Notes under the pieces: generated by a model
What the model saw: only the letters and a program-made list of their open reading frames with translations
What the model was told of the DNA's origin: nothing
Databases searched by the model: none
In this document: piece by piece, positions 9,621 to 18,819 of the stretch
How the letters are laid out: every line of letters starts with the position of its first letter
How positions within the stretch are numbered: position 1 is the stretch's first letter
Program-made: the position numbers and the translations under genes
Assembly: GCA_023410025.1 (NCBI GenBank)
Contig: JAEYQM010000086.1
Span: 16,063 to 80,062, forward strand
From: Bacillota bacterium
GTDB taxonomy: Bacteria > Bacillota_I > Bacilli_A > ML615J-28 > CAG-698
DNA: 64,000 nucleotides
Direction of reading: 5' to 3'

Positions 9621-12600
9621 ATGTACAATGTTATAGATTTTTTTAAGAAAGAGTTAGTTATTCAAGAAATCTCTAAGAAAATAAAAAACAATAGTTATAA
9701 TATTCTTGTAAATAATACGACAAGTAATCATAACTATCTTTTAGCATACCTTTCCTTTCTTGAAACAAATGATTATATTATATATGTTACTCCTAATATA
9801 TATAAAGCAACTTTAGCGTATGAAAATTTATGTCAGTTAGTAGGATATGAAAATGTAAATTTTTATGCCAATGATGAAATTGTAGCTAGTGAATTATTAG
9901 CTGTAAGTAGTGAATTTAGATTTGAAAGATTACATACTGTAAATTCAATAATTAGACAGAAAAAAAAGATTATTGTTACTCATGTTGGTGCCTTAACAAG
10001 AAAACTAATGAGTAAAGATGATATTTTAAAAAATGTAATTAATCTTAAAAAAGGACAAACAATTGTTGTAAAAGAAATTATAAATACTTTAATTAGAAGT
10101 GGATATAAAAGAGTTCCATTAACAACAAAAGTTGGAGAATTTTCTGTACGTGGAGAAATCATAGATATATTTGCCGTTAATGCAAATGTTCCATATCGTA
10201 TTGACTTATTTGATGATGAAATAGAATATATTAAATCATTTGATACAATAACTCAAAAAACAGTTGAAAATATAAATGATATTGAAATATTCCCAATCAA
10301 TGAATTAATATATGGTAATCCAGATGAAATAATTGAAAAGATAAAAAAAGCATGCGGAAATACGATAACAAATTCAATACTAAATGATTTAGATGATATT
10401 AAAAATTATAACAATATTGAAAGAATTCATAAGTATATTGATTACTTTACAGATAACACTTCAACATTAATTGACTATATAGATAACAAAATTGTATTAT
10501 ATGAAGAAATAAAAAGAATTGAAGAAAATTATGAAAAAACTATTGTTGAATTAAATAGTTATATTGAATCAAAAAATACCCCTCAAAATTTAGTTTTAAA
10601 CTATATTAGTGATTATAACGATATCTTTACAAATGTTAATAAAAAGATATATCTAACAGAATTTCGTCAATCAATTAACAATATTTTAATTGATGATATA
10701 ATTGATTTAAATGGTTATATGGTTGTTGATTATCAAAATGATGTTAAGAGTTTTATTCAAGATTTAAAGTTAAACAAGAAAACATATATTGTTGCTCCAA
10801 GCACTGATCAATATATATCATTGCTTGAAGAGATGTTAAATAGTAATGAAATAAAATATAATAAATCTTTAGATATTGTTACGAATGGAATTAATTTAAT
10901 ACCATTAAAAAATGCTATAAGTTTTGGTTTTATTGGTGGAATTGAAGTAATATCAGATCAAAATATTTTTAAAAAATTAAAGTTTAAACAAACAAAATAT
11001 AGAAGTGCATATCAAAATACACAAAAGATAAATTCTAAGGAAGATATTACGCCAGGAGAATATGTAGTTCATTATGATTATGGAATTGGTCAATATTTAG
11101 GTATTAAAACTGTTGAATTACAAAACATAAAAAATGACTATATTGTATTAAGATTTGAAAATATGGAATTGTATATTCCAGTTGAAAATATTAACCTTTT
11201 AGAGAAATATCAAGGTACTGAAGGAACAGTACCAAAACTTACATCTATTGGTACAAATGAGTGGGAAAAGAAAAAGAAGAAAGTTCGTGAAAAACTTGAA
11301 AGTATTGCTCGTGAATTAATAGAAATTCAAGCTATAAGACAAGAAAAAAAAGGATTTACTTACAAAGAAGATGATTATATTCAAGAATCATTTGAAAATG
11401 ACTTTGAATACAATGAAACAGTCGACCAACTAAAAGCCATAGATGAAATCAAAAAAGATATGGAAGAAGGTTTAATTGTTGATAGACTTGTATGTGGTGA
11501 TGTAGGATATGGTAAAACTGAGGTTGCCATGAGAATTGCTATGAAAACTGTTCTTAACGGAAGGCAAGTAGCATATCTTGCACCAACAACAATTTTGAGT
11601 CGTCAACATTATTTATCTTTTAAAGAAAGATTTGATAAATATGGGATTAGAATTGAACTTGTAAATCGTTTTGTAAGTCCGAAAAAACAAGATGAAATAA
11701 TTGCAAAATTAAAAACCCAAGATGTAGATATTGTAATTGGTACACATAGATTATTAAATGAAGAAATTAAATATAAAAACTTAGGTTTATTAATTGTCGA
11801 TGAAGAGCAAAGATTTGGTGTTATCCACAAAGAAAAGATTAAAAAATATAAAAATAATATTAATGTCTTAACTCTAACAGCAACACCAATCCCAAGAACT
11901 TTACAAATGTCATTAATGGGAGTAAGACAATTAAGTTTAATTGAAACACCACCTCAAAATAGATATCCAGTTCAAACATATGTTGTTGAGGAAAATGATG
12001 TAATTATTAAAGAAGCTATATATCGAGAACTTGGTCGAAATGGTCAAGTATTCTATTTACATAATCGCGTTTCAACATTAGAAAAAACATTTAGACGTCT
12101 AAAAAGATTAGTGCCCGAAGCTAAAATTTTAATAGCTCATGGACAAATGGATAAAGACACTTTAGAAAATGCCATTCAATCATTTATTGATAAAGAATAC
12201 GATGTCTTATTATGTACAACAATAATTGAAACAGGTATTGACATTCCTAACACAAATACACTAATAGTTGATATGGCTGATAGATTAGGTCTAGCGCAAA
12301 TGTATCAAATTAGAGGTCGTGTTGGTCGTGGAGATAGAGTTAGTTATGCATATTTTATGTATGAAGAAGATAAGGTATTAACTGATACTTCTAGTAAACG
12401 TCTCAGTGCAATTAAAGAATTTACTACTCTAGGTAGTGGATATAAAATAGCTCTAAGGGATTTGGCAATAAGAGGTGCTGGAGATATCTTAGGTCAAGAA
12501 CAATCAGGATTTATAGATAGTATTGGCCTAGAAATGTATATGAAAATGCTAAATGAAGCAATTCAAAAATTAAAAGGAATTGAAGTAAATGATGATAAAC

Positions 12601-13043
12601 CAAAGAATTGGAATATTGAAGTTTCAAAGCATGTTAGTGACAAATATGTTAATGATGATGATGTAAAAATATATATTCATAAATCAATTACTAAGATTAA
12701 ATCAAAACAAGAAAAAGAAGAAATTATTAATGAATTAACAGATCGCTTTGGTAAATTAAATGAAGATATTCTCCTTTATATTGATAAAGTATATTTGGAA
12801 TCTTTGCTTACAAAAGTTGGAATTGAAGATATTAAAGAAACAAGTAATAATGTAAAAATGGTATTTGGTCTTGAAGTAAGTTCAACAATAGATGCTTCTG
12901 TAATATTTAAAAAAGCATATCAAATTTCAAGAGAATTTAGCTTTGAATATAAGAGTAAAAGGATAATTATATATCTAAATAAAATAAACAAAGATAAGAC
13001 ATGGATTAAAAAAATTATTGAACTATTGGAAAGCTTTGTATAA
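9621..13043 (+). CDS. mfd: Transcription-repair coupling factor
   Basis: Mfd removes stalled RNA polymerase from damaged DNA and recruits UvrA. The 1140-residue protein follows the family order: UvrB-like N-terminal modules, the CarD-like RNA polymerase interaction domain (about residues 478-545: TPGEYVVHYDYGIGQYLGI), and a RecG-like helicase with Walker A GDVGYGKTE near 626, DEEQRFGV near 726 and TATPIPRTL near 753. The VGRGDR helicase motif VI region and the C-terminal TRCF domain (about 990-1095) follow. Start ATG is behind AGGAGGA. The gene appears intact and of normal length. Confidence 0.97.
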   Translation: MYNVIDFFKKELVIQEISKKIKNNSYNILVNNTTSNHNYLLAYLSFLETNDYIIYVTPNIYKATLAYENLCQLVGYENVNFYANDEIVASELLAVSSEFRFERLHTVNSIIRQKKKIIVTHVGALTRKLMSKDDILKNVINLKKGQTIVVKEIINTLIRSGYKRVPLTTKVGEFSVRGEIIDIFAVNANVPYRIDLFDDEIEYIKSFDTITQKTVENINDIEIFPINELIYGNPDEIIEKIKKACGNTITNSILNDLDDIKNYNNIERIHKYIDYFTDNTSTLIDYIDNKIVLYEEIKRIEENYEKTIVELNSYIESKNTPQNLVLNYISDYNDIFTNVNKKIYLTEFRQSINNILIDDIIDLNGYMVVDYQNDVKSFIQDLKLNKKTYIVAPSTDQYISLLEEMLNSNEIKYNKSLDIVTNGINLIPLKNAISFGFIGGIEVISDQNIFKKLKFKQTKYRSAYQNTQKINSKEDITPGEYVVHYDYGIGQYLGIKTVELQNIKNDYIVLRFENMELYIPVENINLLEKYQGTEGTVPKLTSIGTNEWEKKKKKVREKLESIARELIEIQAIRQEKKGFTYKEDDYIQESFENDFEYNETVDQLKAIDEIKKDMEEGLIVDRLVCGDVGYGKTEVAMRIAMKTVLNGRQVAYLAPTTILSRQHYLSFKERFDKYGIRIELVNRFVSPKKQDEIIAKLKTQDVDIVIGTHRLLNEEIKYKNLGLLIVDEEQRFGVIHKEKIKKYKNNINVLTLTATPIPRTLQMSLMGVRQLSLIETPPQNRYPVQTYVVEENDVIIKEAIYRELGRNGQVFYLHNRVSTLEKTFRRLKRLVPEAKILIAHGQMDKDTLENAIQSFIDKEYDVLLCTTIIETGIDIPNTNTLIVDMADRLGLAQMYQIRGRVGRGDRVSYAYFMYEEDKVLTDTSSKRLSAIKEFTTLGSGYKIALRDLAIRGAGDILGQEQSGFIDSIGLEMYMKMLNEAIQKLKGIEVNDDKPKNWNIEVSKHVSDKYVNDDDVKIYIHKSITKIKSKQEKEEIINELTDRFGKLNEDILLYIDKVYLESLLTKVGIEDIKETSNNVKMVFGLEVSSTIDASVIFKKAYQISREFSFEYKSKRIIIYLNKINKDKTWIKKIIELLESFV

Positions 13044-13088
13044 TTTAACCAGTTTGTTGAATAATATAAACAAGCGAGGTGGAAAAAA

Positions 13089-13619
13089 ATGAAAGCTACA
13101 GGTGTTGTGAGACGAATTGATGATTTAGGTCGAATTGTAATTCCAAAGGAAATACGAAGAAGTCTAAGAATTAGAGAAGGAGACTCACTTGAAATATATT
13201 CAGAAGGAAATGATTCAATAGTTTTAAAAAAGTACTCGCCTGTCCAATCAATTGAGAATTTCGCAATCCAATTTGCTGAAGCAATTTACGCAACTTCTAA
13301 AAGGGAAGTTATTATTACTGATAATGAAAAAGTAATTGCATGTGCAGGTGGATTTAGAAAAGACATTATTGGTAAGAAAATTGATATCAGGTTAGATGAA
13401 AAAGTTCAAAAAAGAACATTACAGATATTTAACAAAAATGACAATGTAGAGATAACTGACAATTTAATAATTAAATCTGCTGTTGTTTTAAAACCAATTT
13501 CAGTGTATGGCGATCTAATTGGTTGTGTTATTGTCATTGGTGATAATCAAATTACGGACGTAGAAAAAGCATTAGTGGAATCCTCCGCTACCTTCTTATC
13601 CAAATATTTAGAATCATAA
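13089..13619 (+). CDS. spoVT: SpoVT-like AbrB-family transition regulator
   Basis: A 176-residue DNA-binding regulator. Residues 1-50 are an AbrB swapped-hairpin domain (MKATGVVRRIDDLGRIVIPKEIRRSLRI.. starts the protein), followed by a GAF-like domain (about 55-176). Length and domain order match SpoVT of Bacillus (178 residues), which tunes sigma-G genes in the forespore. The position right after mfd is also conserved. The ribosome site is GAGGTGG. In a lineage probably without sporulation the protein may be a general regulator; this window shows no other secure spore-specific gene apart from the BofA-like mini-gene. Confidence 0.88.
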   Translation: MKATGVVRRIDDLGRIVIPKEIRRSLRIREGDSLEIYSEGNDSIVLKKYSPVQSIENFAIQFAEAIYATSKREVIITDNEKVIACAGGFRKDIIGKKIDIRLDEKVQKRTLQIFNKNDNVEITDNLIIKSAVVLKPISVYGDLIGCVIVIGDNQITDVEKALVESSATFLSKYLES

Positions 13620-13641
13620 GTTAAATACTTATGATTTTTTT
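13612..13641 (+). terminator. Terminator after spoVT
   Basis: A perfect 10-base stem AATCATAAGT (13612-13621) / ACTTATGATT (13627-13636), with the T run to 13640. It overlaps the stop codon. Confidence 0.8.
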
Positions 13642-13669
13642 GTAAATGCTTTATATTAATAATAAAATA

Positions 13670-13697
13670 TTGAAAAATATTTATAATATGATATAAT
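13670..13697 (+). promoter_or_regulatory. Promoter of the first degV gene
   Basis: TTGAAA (13670-13675), 16-base spacer, TATAAT (13692-13697). An AGAGGAG ribosome site follows before ATG 13719. Confidence 0.65.
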
Positions 13698-13718
13698 AAA
13701 TATAAAGAGGAGAAAAAT

Positions 13719-14579
13719 ATGGAAAAGATTGCTATTATCTCGGACGTAAATGCCGGTTTGGACTATATCGGATACGACCCTGGAATTCCAGTCCTTCGTT
13801 CAATAATTAATTTTGGCGATGAACATCTTGTTGATGGAAAAGAAATAATGGCTGATGAGTTTTACAAAAGACTTGAAAAAAGCCCATTAATTCCTTCTAC
13901 ATCAGCTCCAACGGTTGGAGAGGCAATGGAACTAATTGAAAAATTAATTGATAAAAAATACACTGATGTTATCATGTATTCTATATCTTACAAATTAAGT
14001 TCAATTGGTCAAATGGTGGAAACATTAATTGATGAGTATAAAAATCAAATTAACATTCACGTGGTAGACACAAAACATGCGGCATACATGCAAGGCTACC
14101 TTGCTATTAATGCCAAAAAGATGGTAGATGTTGGAAAATCAGTAAAAGAGATTTTAGATAGATCTTATCAACTTATTGAACATTCTCATGCATATTTTGT
14201 TGTTGATAATCTAAACTATTTAGTGAAGAATGGTCGTATTACAGGAGCTGCTGGATTCCTTGGTGGACTTCTAAAAATTAAACCAGTTCTTGAAATTACT
14301 AAAGACGGCAGAATTGTTAGTTTTGAGAAAATCAAAACACATAGAAAAGCAGTTGAACGAGCAATTGAATTAATTGAAAGTGAAATAAAAGGTGCAAACA
14401 AAATTGCATTATTTGTATTTCATACAGTAAGAGAAGATGATGCTAAGAAGATTGCTAATTATTTTAGTGAAAAAATAAAATCTGAGAAATCAATTGAAAT
14501 ACATATGATAACTCCAGCTGTAGGCGCTCATATTGGATTAGGAGTGCTTGGAATTGGATATTTCATATTAGAAAAATAG
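13719..14579 (+). CDS. DegV family fatty-acid-binding protein (FakB-like), copy 1
   Basis: A 286-residue DegV-fold protein. DegV/FakB proteins bind a fatty acid and present it to the kinase FakA, so exogenous fatty acids enter phospholipid synthesis as acyl-phosphates. Visible family blocks are IISDVNAGLDY at the N-terminus, PSTSAPTVGEAMELIE (the TS..P..GE fatty-acid-site motif), and FVVDNLNYLVKNGRITGAAGFLGGLLKIKPVLEI cut by short loops. It is followed after 9 bases by a small membrane protein and then by aldolase. FakA is not in the window. A second DegV gene lies at 31983. Confidence 0.88.
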   Translation: MEKIAIISDVNAGLDYIGYDPGIPVLRSIINFGDEHLVDGKEIMADEFYKRLEKSPLIPSTSAPTVGEAMELIEKLIDKKYTDVIMYSISYKLSSIGQMVETLIDEYKNQINIHVVDTKHAAYMQGYLAINAKKMVDVGKSVKEILDRSYQLIEHSHAYFVVDNLNYLVKNGRITGAAGFLGGLLKIKPVLEITKDGRIVSFEKIKTHRKAVERAIELIESEIKGANKIALFVFHTVREDDAKKIANYFSEKIKSEKSIEIHMITPAVGAHIGLGVLGIGYFILEK

Positions 14580-14588
14580 GAGGCTATC

Positions 14589-14876
14589 TTGAATTTAAAA
14601 TTTTTAAAAATTTGGTTAATAACCGCTTATAGTTTTTGTGGTCTTGGTGCAATTTACTATCTAATTAGATTAGGAGATTTAATCTTTAACGAAAATGAAA
14701 CTCCAAAATTATTATTAAGTTTAAATTTATATGCTATTATTTCTTTTGGTATAGCAATTATTATGTTTATACTAGTAATTCCTATGTCAAAAAAAGTTGA
14801 AAGCAAAGTAAATAATAACAAAGATAGTAAACAAATTGAGTCTGAAATATTAAATAAATATAAGTCTAAAAAATAA
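14589..14876 (+). CDS. Small two-TM membrane protein (unknown), TTG start
   Basis: A 95-residue protein with two hydrophobic segments (about residues 8-32 and 45-66) and a charged, lysine-rich cytoplasmic tail. No family recognised. The start is TTG at 14589, placed five bases after a strong GGAGG (14579-14583) that overlaps the degV stop; no ATG fits this ribosome site. It sits between a DegV lipid-binding protein and aldolase, 9 and 17 bases from its neighbours, so it is probably co-transcribed with degV. Confidence 0.65.
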   Translation: MNLKFLKIWLITAYSFCGLGAIYYLIRLGDLIFNENETPKLLLSLNLYAIISFGIAIIMFILVIPMSKKVESKVNNNKDSKQIESEILNKYKSKK

Positions 14877-14893
14877 AATAGGAGGAATAGACA

Positions 14894-15754
14894 ATGTTAG
14901 TAAGTATGAAAAATATGCTTGAAAAAGCAAAGGAAGGAAAATATGCCGTAGGCCAATTCAATATTAACAATCTTGAATGGACTAAGACAATATTAACTGT
15001 AGCTGAAGAAGCTAATTCACCAGTAATTCTTGGTGTTAGTGAAGGTGCTGCACGCTATATGGGTGGATTCAACACAGTTGTTGGTATGGTAAAAGGTTTA
15101 ATGCAAGACCTTAAGATTACAGTAGATGTTGCAATTCATTTAGATCATGGATCAACATTTGAAAACTGTAAAAAGGCAATTGATGCTGGATTTACATCAG
15201 TTATGATTGACGGAAGTCATCATCCATTACAAGAAAACATTGCATTAACAAAACAAGTTGTTGATTATGCACATTCTAAAGGTGTAAGCGTAGAAGCTGA
15301 ACTTGGAACTGTTGGTGGTCAAGAAGATGATGTTATTGGTGATGGTATCAAATATGCAGATAAAGATGAATGCGTATTATTATGTAAAGAAACAGGAATT
15401 GATTTCTTAGCACCAGCTTTAGGAAGCGTTCATGGACCTTACAAAGGCGAACCAGTATTAGGTTTTAAAGAAATGGAAGAAATCAAAAACGCTACTAACA
15501 AACCACTAGTATTACATGGTGGAACAGGTATCGATGATGAAAAAATCAAGAGAGCAATTAGCTGTGGAACTGCTAAGATTAATGTTAACACAGAATGCCA
15601 AATTTTCTTTACACGTGAATTAAGAAAAGCATTAGATGCAAACGCAGAAGTTTACGATCCTCGTAAATATTTAGGCCCTGCTGCTAAAGGAATTGCTGAA
15701 GCTGTTAAAGCTAAAATCGCAATCTTTGGTTCAGCTGGTAAAGCAACTAAATAA
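14894..15754 (+). CDS. fba: Class II fructose-bisphosphate aldolase
   Basis: Glycolytic cleavage of fructose-1,6-bisphosphate to DHAP and glyceraldehyde-3-phosphate, Zn-dependent. The 286-residue protein shows the FBA-II blocks [21 protein letters not shown] (metal His and catalytic Asp), [41 protein letters not shown] (metal His) and [13 protein letters not shown]. The ribosome site is TAGGAGGA. Base use is noticeably less AT-biased than its neighbours, as expected for a highly expressed gene. A strong terminator follows. Confidence 0.95.
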   Translation: MLVSMKNMLEKAKEGKYAVGQFNINNLEWTKTILTVAEEANSPVILGVSEGAARYMGGFNTVVGMVKGLMQDLKITVDVAIHLDHGSTFENCKKAIDAGFTSVMIDGSHHPLQENIALTKQVVDYAHSKGVSVEAELGTVGGQEDDVIGDGIKYADKDECVLLCKETGIDFLAPALGSVHGPYKGEPVLGFKEMEEIKNATNKPLVLHGGTGIDDEKIKRAISCGTAKINVNTECQIFFTRELRKALDANAEVYDPRKYLGPAAKGIAEAVKAKIAIFGSAGKATK

Positions 15755-15760
15755 TATAAT

Positions 15761-15789
15761 AAAAAGACTCAGTTTTGAGTCTTTTTAAT
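15761..15789 (+). terminator. Strong terminator after fba
   Basis: AAAAAGACTCA (15761-15771) and TGAGTCTTTTT (15776-15786) with a GTTT loop and following T-rich tail. Confidence 0.9.
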
Positions 15790-15796
15790 TTTTTTA

Positions 15797-15825
15797 TTGA
15801 GAATTTAGTATTCTGGTGTTATAAT
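15797..15825 (+). promoter_or_regulatory. Extended -10 promoter of the zinc-ribbon membrane gene
   Basis: TTGAGA (15797-15802), 17-base spacer, TATAAT (15820-15825) preceded by TGT, an extended -10. The AGGTGAT ribosome site and ATG 15841 follow. Confidence 0.7.
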
Positions 15826-15840
15826 AATAAAGGTGATTTA

Positions 15841-16572
15841 ATGGAAAGACATGTATGCCCATACTGCAAGAAGAATACATTTAATAATTTATGTGAGTTT
15901 TGTAATTTAAAATTTGATGAATTTAATGAAACAAACAAATTAATGTATGATTTAAAAATAGCAATTATTAATGATGATAAATTTAATATTAGGAGATGTG
16001 CAAATGAACTTCCTAAAACTAATCTAATTAATTACTATCTTTCATATTCCAATAATGAAGAGTGTAATTTTAAACACTTTAGTGATTTAGAATTAATTGA
16101 AGTTGGATTACATAAAAAAGATGATAACTTTATAAAAACACATGTAAAGAACAAGGAACTTTTAAATCATGATGGTAACTTTGATATCAAATTATTAGAA
16201 AACGTGGAAATACAAACTGAGAATAGATATATTGATATAAGAAGTTTTGGTAAAGCTTTACTTATACTAAGTGGAGTACTGAGTGTTATATTTATCCTTA
16301 TAACATTTCTAATTACCCAAAACATAAGATTATACTATCAAGTGATTTTATTAATATTTCCGGGAATATTATTTACAACGGGATTATTCAAATTCTTTAA
16401 AAAGAAAACAATTAAACTAGTCCATGTATTAATAACTATTTTATTTATATATCTAATAACCTATTTATTAAATATAAAATATAATACAAACATTATAACT
16501 CATACTAAAGAAGTATTTTTTAGTATATATAATTTACTAAAGTATTATGTAAATAGAGGTATTAATTTATGA
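15841..16572 (+). CDS. Zinc-ribbon membrane protein of unknown function
   Basis: A 243-residue protein. The N-terminus has a CPYC...CEFC zinc ribbon (Cys residues within the first 25 positions), then a mostly charged cytosolic middle, and then three hydrophobic segments between about residues 137 and 215. No family recognised. ATG 15841 is set by AGGTGAT; an in-frame start further upstream (15775) lies in the fba terminator and is rejected. The last four bases (ATGA) overlap the next gene, so the two unknown membrane proteins are a coupled pair. The layout resembles the zinc-ribbon/TM protein at 32985, but the sequences are not obviously alike. Confidence 0.75.
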   Translation: MERHVCPYCKKNTFNNLCEFCNLKFDEFNETNKLMYDLKIAIINDDKFNIRRCANELPKTNLINYYLSYSNNEECNFKHFSDLELIEVGLHKKDDNFIKTHVKNKELLNHDGNFDIKLLENVEIQTENRYIDIRSFGKALLILSGVLSVIFILITFLITQNIRLYYQVILLIFPGILFTTGLFKFFKKKTIKLVHVLITILFIYLITYLLNIKYNTNIITHTKEVFFSIYNLLKYYVNRGINL

Positions 16573-17150
16573 AAATATATGGAAGACATGAATTAGAAAA
16601 ATTAATTATTAAAAGAGATTTATTAAGAAAACAATACGTTGAGCAAGCAGAAGAAATTGGTTTTAAATATAATATAAAAAAATTACAAGCTAAAAGGCAA
16701 GCAAAAAAATTTAATATTTTTATAGATCTAAACTTTGTGGCTATTTTATTATATTGTTTAATTACCTACAAATATTTTAATAATATTTTTATATTAATTT
16801 TTTTAGGATTATTAATTGCTTCAATGGGATTTTTAATATATATGTATATTATGAAAAATAATATATATCAAAAATTAGAAGAAGAATTTACTAAAGAAAA
16901 TGAATCTAATAATCAATTTGGTAAACAAATTGTTGATGCTAATTACCAAGTAGCTAAATGTGCTATTGGTGTAATAATATATTCTGAAAACTTTTTATTG
17001 CTTGATAACTTAAGTGAAATAGAAAAAAACAAAAAATTTCAAGAATTATTCTATACTTATGTTAGAGCAATTGATAAAGTACATGGTAATAAAGCAACAG
17101 TAGAAGATTATATAAGTTACTATTATAATTGGGAAAGAAAGTTTTTATGA
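16569..17150 (+). CDS. Hypothetical membrane protein with LemA-like layout
   Basis: A 193-residue protein: a basic, helical N-terminus of about 50 residues, two adjacent hydrophobic segments (about 51-95), then a soluble helical C-terminal domain of about 95 residues ending in ISYYYNWERKFL. No family recognised with confidence. It starts at the ATGA overlap with the zinc-ribbon gene and ends in TGA. Together they look like a two-protein membrane unit of unknown job. Confidence 0.65.
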   Translation: MKIYGRHELEKLIIKRDLLRKQYVEQAEEIGFKYNIKKLQAKRQAKKFNIFIDLNFVAILLYCLITYKYFNNIFILIFLGLLIASMGFLIYMYIMKNNIYQKLEEEFTKENESNNQFGKQIVDANYQVAKCAIGVIIYSENFLLLDNLSEIEKNKKFQELFYTYVRAIDKVHGNKATVEDYISYYYNWERKFL

Positions 17151-17213
17151 TTATTTTAAGAATAATATAGTATAAATAGTATACCAAATTAATATTTTAT
17201 AGTGGTGAACTAA

Positions 17214-17504
17214 ATGGCAATTATTATGTTTATATCTTTGCTATGCTGTTTCCTGCTATTTTGGTTATTTGGAGATTTTCTATTATTTATCGTTTTTATA
17301 TGTGTAATAAGTACAGTATTATTTTTAAAATTCAGGAGACGTCATTGCTTTATTTTTTTAGAGATTTTCTTAATCTCTTGTTACATACTTGCAGTCTTAA
17401 CATGTTTAATTTTTCCAGTATTTAGGACTCTTAAAATATTAATAATAATCTTAGGAGTATGGTTTGAATTGATTATATTTAAGTTGGGTAGATTTATAAG
17501 ATAA
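17214..17504 (+). CDS. Small very hydrophobic membrane protein (unknown)
   Basis: A 96-residue, almost wholly hydrophobic product with three probable membrane segments and a short RRRH turn near residue 43. A GTGGTGA ribosome site precedes ATG 17214. No family recognised. Another open frame overlaps it (17243-17425), but this one is longer and has the ribosome site. It follows the unknown two-gene unit by 63 bases and may belong to it. Confidence 0.5.
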   Translation: MAIIMFISLLCCFLLFWLFGDFLLFIVFICVISTVLFLKFRRRHCFIFLEIFLISCYILAVLTCLIFPVFRTLKILIIILGVWFELIIFKLGRFIR

Positions 17505-17658
17505 TACATATTATTTTATTACTCTTATACAAAACCCAAAATAAGGGGTAAAAAATCGCGTATAATTTACTTTTGATATCTGTTCAACTATATTTATTAA
17601 TTATAGTAATAAAATATTACAGACGATATATTTGATAAATATAAATATTTATTAAATC

Positions 17659-17688
17659 TTGAAAAAATCGCTATATAAATGATATAAT
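17659..17688 (+). promoter_or_regulatory. Promoter of the acetyltransferase-lipoprotein pair
   Basis: TTGAAA (17659-17664), 18-base spacer, TATAAT (17683-17688). The 227-base gap 17505-17731 holds nothing else clear except a second TATAAT near 17560 and AT-rich DNA. Confidence 0.6.
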
Positions 17689-17731
17689 AGTGTATGTTAT
17701 AAACTAATTACAACCATGAAGGGTAATTAAT

Positions 17732-18292
17732 ATGTTTGATAAAAATATAAATGATAGTTACATTTATTTTAAACCCATTATTACAGAAAGACTAATAATT
17801 AGAGAATTAAAGCTTGAAGATTGTTATGACTATTTTGAGTTTTCTAAAAACGGAAAAGTATTTACATATATGAATTCAAGTGCTTTAGTTGATATAAACG
17901 AAGCAAGACAAAAAATTTTAAATGCAATTAAAGAATATGAACTAGGATTAATATTTAGATTAGGAATTGCTTTAAAAGAATCAAATAAAATAATTGGTTT
18001 TATCGGTTTAAGTAAATATGATTTGTCTATATATAGTTGTCAGATTATATATGCAGTTGGTGAAGATTATTGGAATAAAGGATATGTATCCGAATCAGTA
18101 AGCCACTTTGTAAATTATTTAAAGAGCATTGGGAAAACTTTAATAATAGCTGGACATGTTGAAGATAATATTAACTCAGGAAAAGTATTATTGAAAAATG
18201 GATTTAAACGAGATCCTAGACGTGACACTCAAATGATAATTCATGGACAATTAAAAAATATTATAAATTATTCAATAGATGAAAGGAATTAG
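17732..18292 (+). CDS. GNAT family N-acetyltransferase (RimJ/RimL-like)
   Basis: A 186-residue GNAT-fold enzyme transferring acetyl from acetyl-CoA to an amine. It begins with the typical TERLIIREL beta strand, has GFIGL in the central sheet, AVGEDYWNKGYVSES (acetyl-CoA loop motif of the RimJ/RimL group) and NINSGKVLLKNGFKR at the C-terminus. Substrate unknown: ribosomal proteins or small amines are typical for the group. GAAGGG precedes ATG 17732. It ends three bases before the following lipoprotein, so they are probably co-transcribed. Confidence 0.85.
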   Translation: MFDKNINDSYIYFKPIITERLIIRELKLEDCYDYFEFSKNGKVFTYMNSSALVDINEARQKILNAIKEYELGLIFRLGIALKESNKIIGFIGLSKYDLSIYSCQIIYAVGEDYWNKGYVSESVSHFVNYLKSIGKTLIIAGHVEDNINSGKVLLKNGFKRDPRRDTQMIIHGQLKNIINYSIDERN

Positions 18293-18295
18293 ATT

Positions 18296-18784
18296 ATGAA
18301 AAAATTTATAACATTATTTGTATTTGTATTTATCCTAATTGGATTAACAGGCTGTAAAGGCAACGGACCAAAGGAAATTACTAAGGATGAAATCTTCAAC
18401 CAAGAAGGTAAATATTTAGTATATTTCTCTAAAGACAATTGTGAAGATTGCAAAAACACAAATTCAATTATTAAAGAATACTTAAAAGAAGTTAACAGTG
18501 GCGAATACGAAAAAGCTAAAACAATTTACAAAGTAAATTTAAGTAAAGAAGAAAATGCTTCAATTTTTCGTACATATGATAAAGTAGCTGTAGGTTTAGG
18601 TGATGGTCAAGGCGATGGAACATTCTTTGTTGATGGAGTAACATCTGCAGATAAATTATATATTGGCGCAACAGCTTCATTAATTTTAATAGCTACAGAT
18701 TCAAGTGGTAAAAAGTTTGCAACATTTGTAGCTTCAGGTTATGAAGATATTACAACATACCTTCAAAATCAATTAACAAAATAG
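18296..18784 (+). CDS. Thioredoxin-like lipoprotein with CxxC motif
   Basis: A 162-residue lipoprotein. A signal peptide ends in lipobox LTGC (Cys20), so it should be anchored on the outer face of the membrane. The mature part contains KDNCEDCKN (CEDC), placed after a YLVYFS beta strand as in thioredoxin folds, and ends in an amphipathic helix. It may reduce disulfides, or serve as partner to extracytoplasmic methionine or cysteine repair; this is inference. It follows the GNAT gene by three bases. Confidence 0.75.
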   Translation: MKKFITLFVFVFILIGLTGCKGNGPKEITKDEIFNQEGKYLVYFSKDNCEDCKNTNSIIKEYLKEVNSGEYEKAKTIYKVNLSKEENASIFRTYDKVAVGLGDGQGDGTFFVDGVTSADKLYIGATASLILIATDSSGKKFATFVASGYEDITTYLQNQLTK

Positions 18785-18807
18785 TCTTACATATGTAAGA
18801 CTTTTTT
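18783..18807 (+). terminator. Terminator after the thioredoxin-like lipoprotein
   Basis: A 20-base perfect palindrome, AGTCTTACATATGTAAGACT, with T tract. It overlaps the stop codon region. Confidence 0.85.
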
Positions 18808-18819
18808 AAAGGAGTAATT

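Noticed and set aside
17243..17425. Second frame within the small hydrophobic gene at 17214
   Set aside because: No ribosome site; shorter and inside the better-supported frame.
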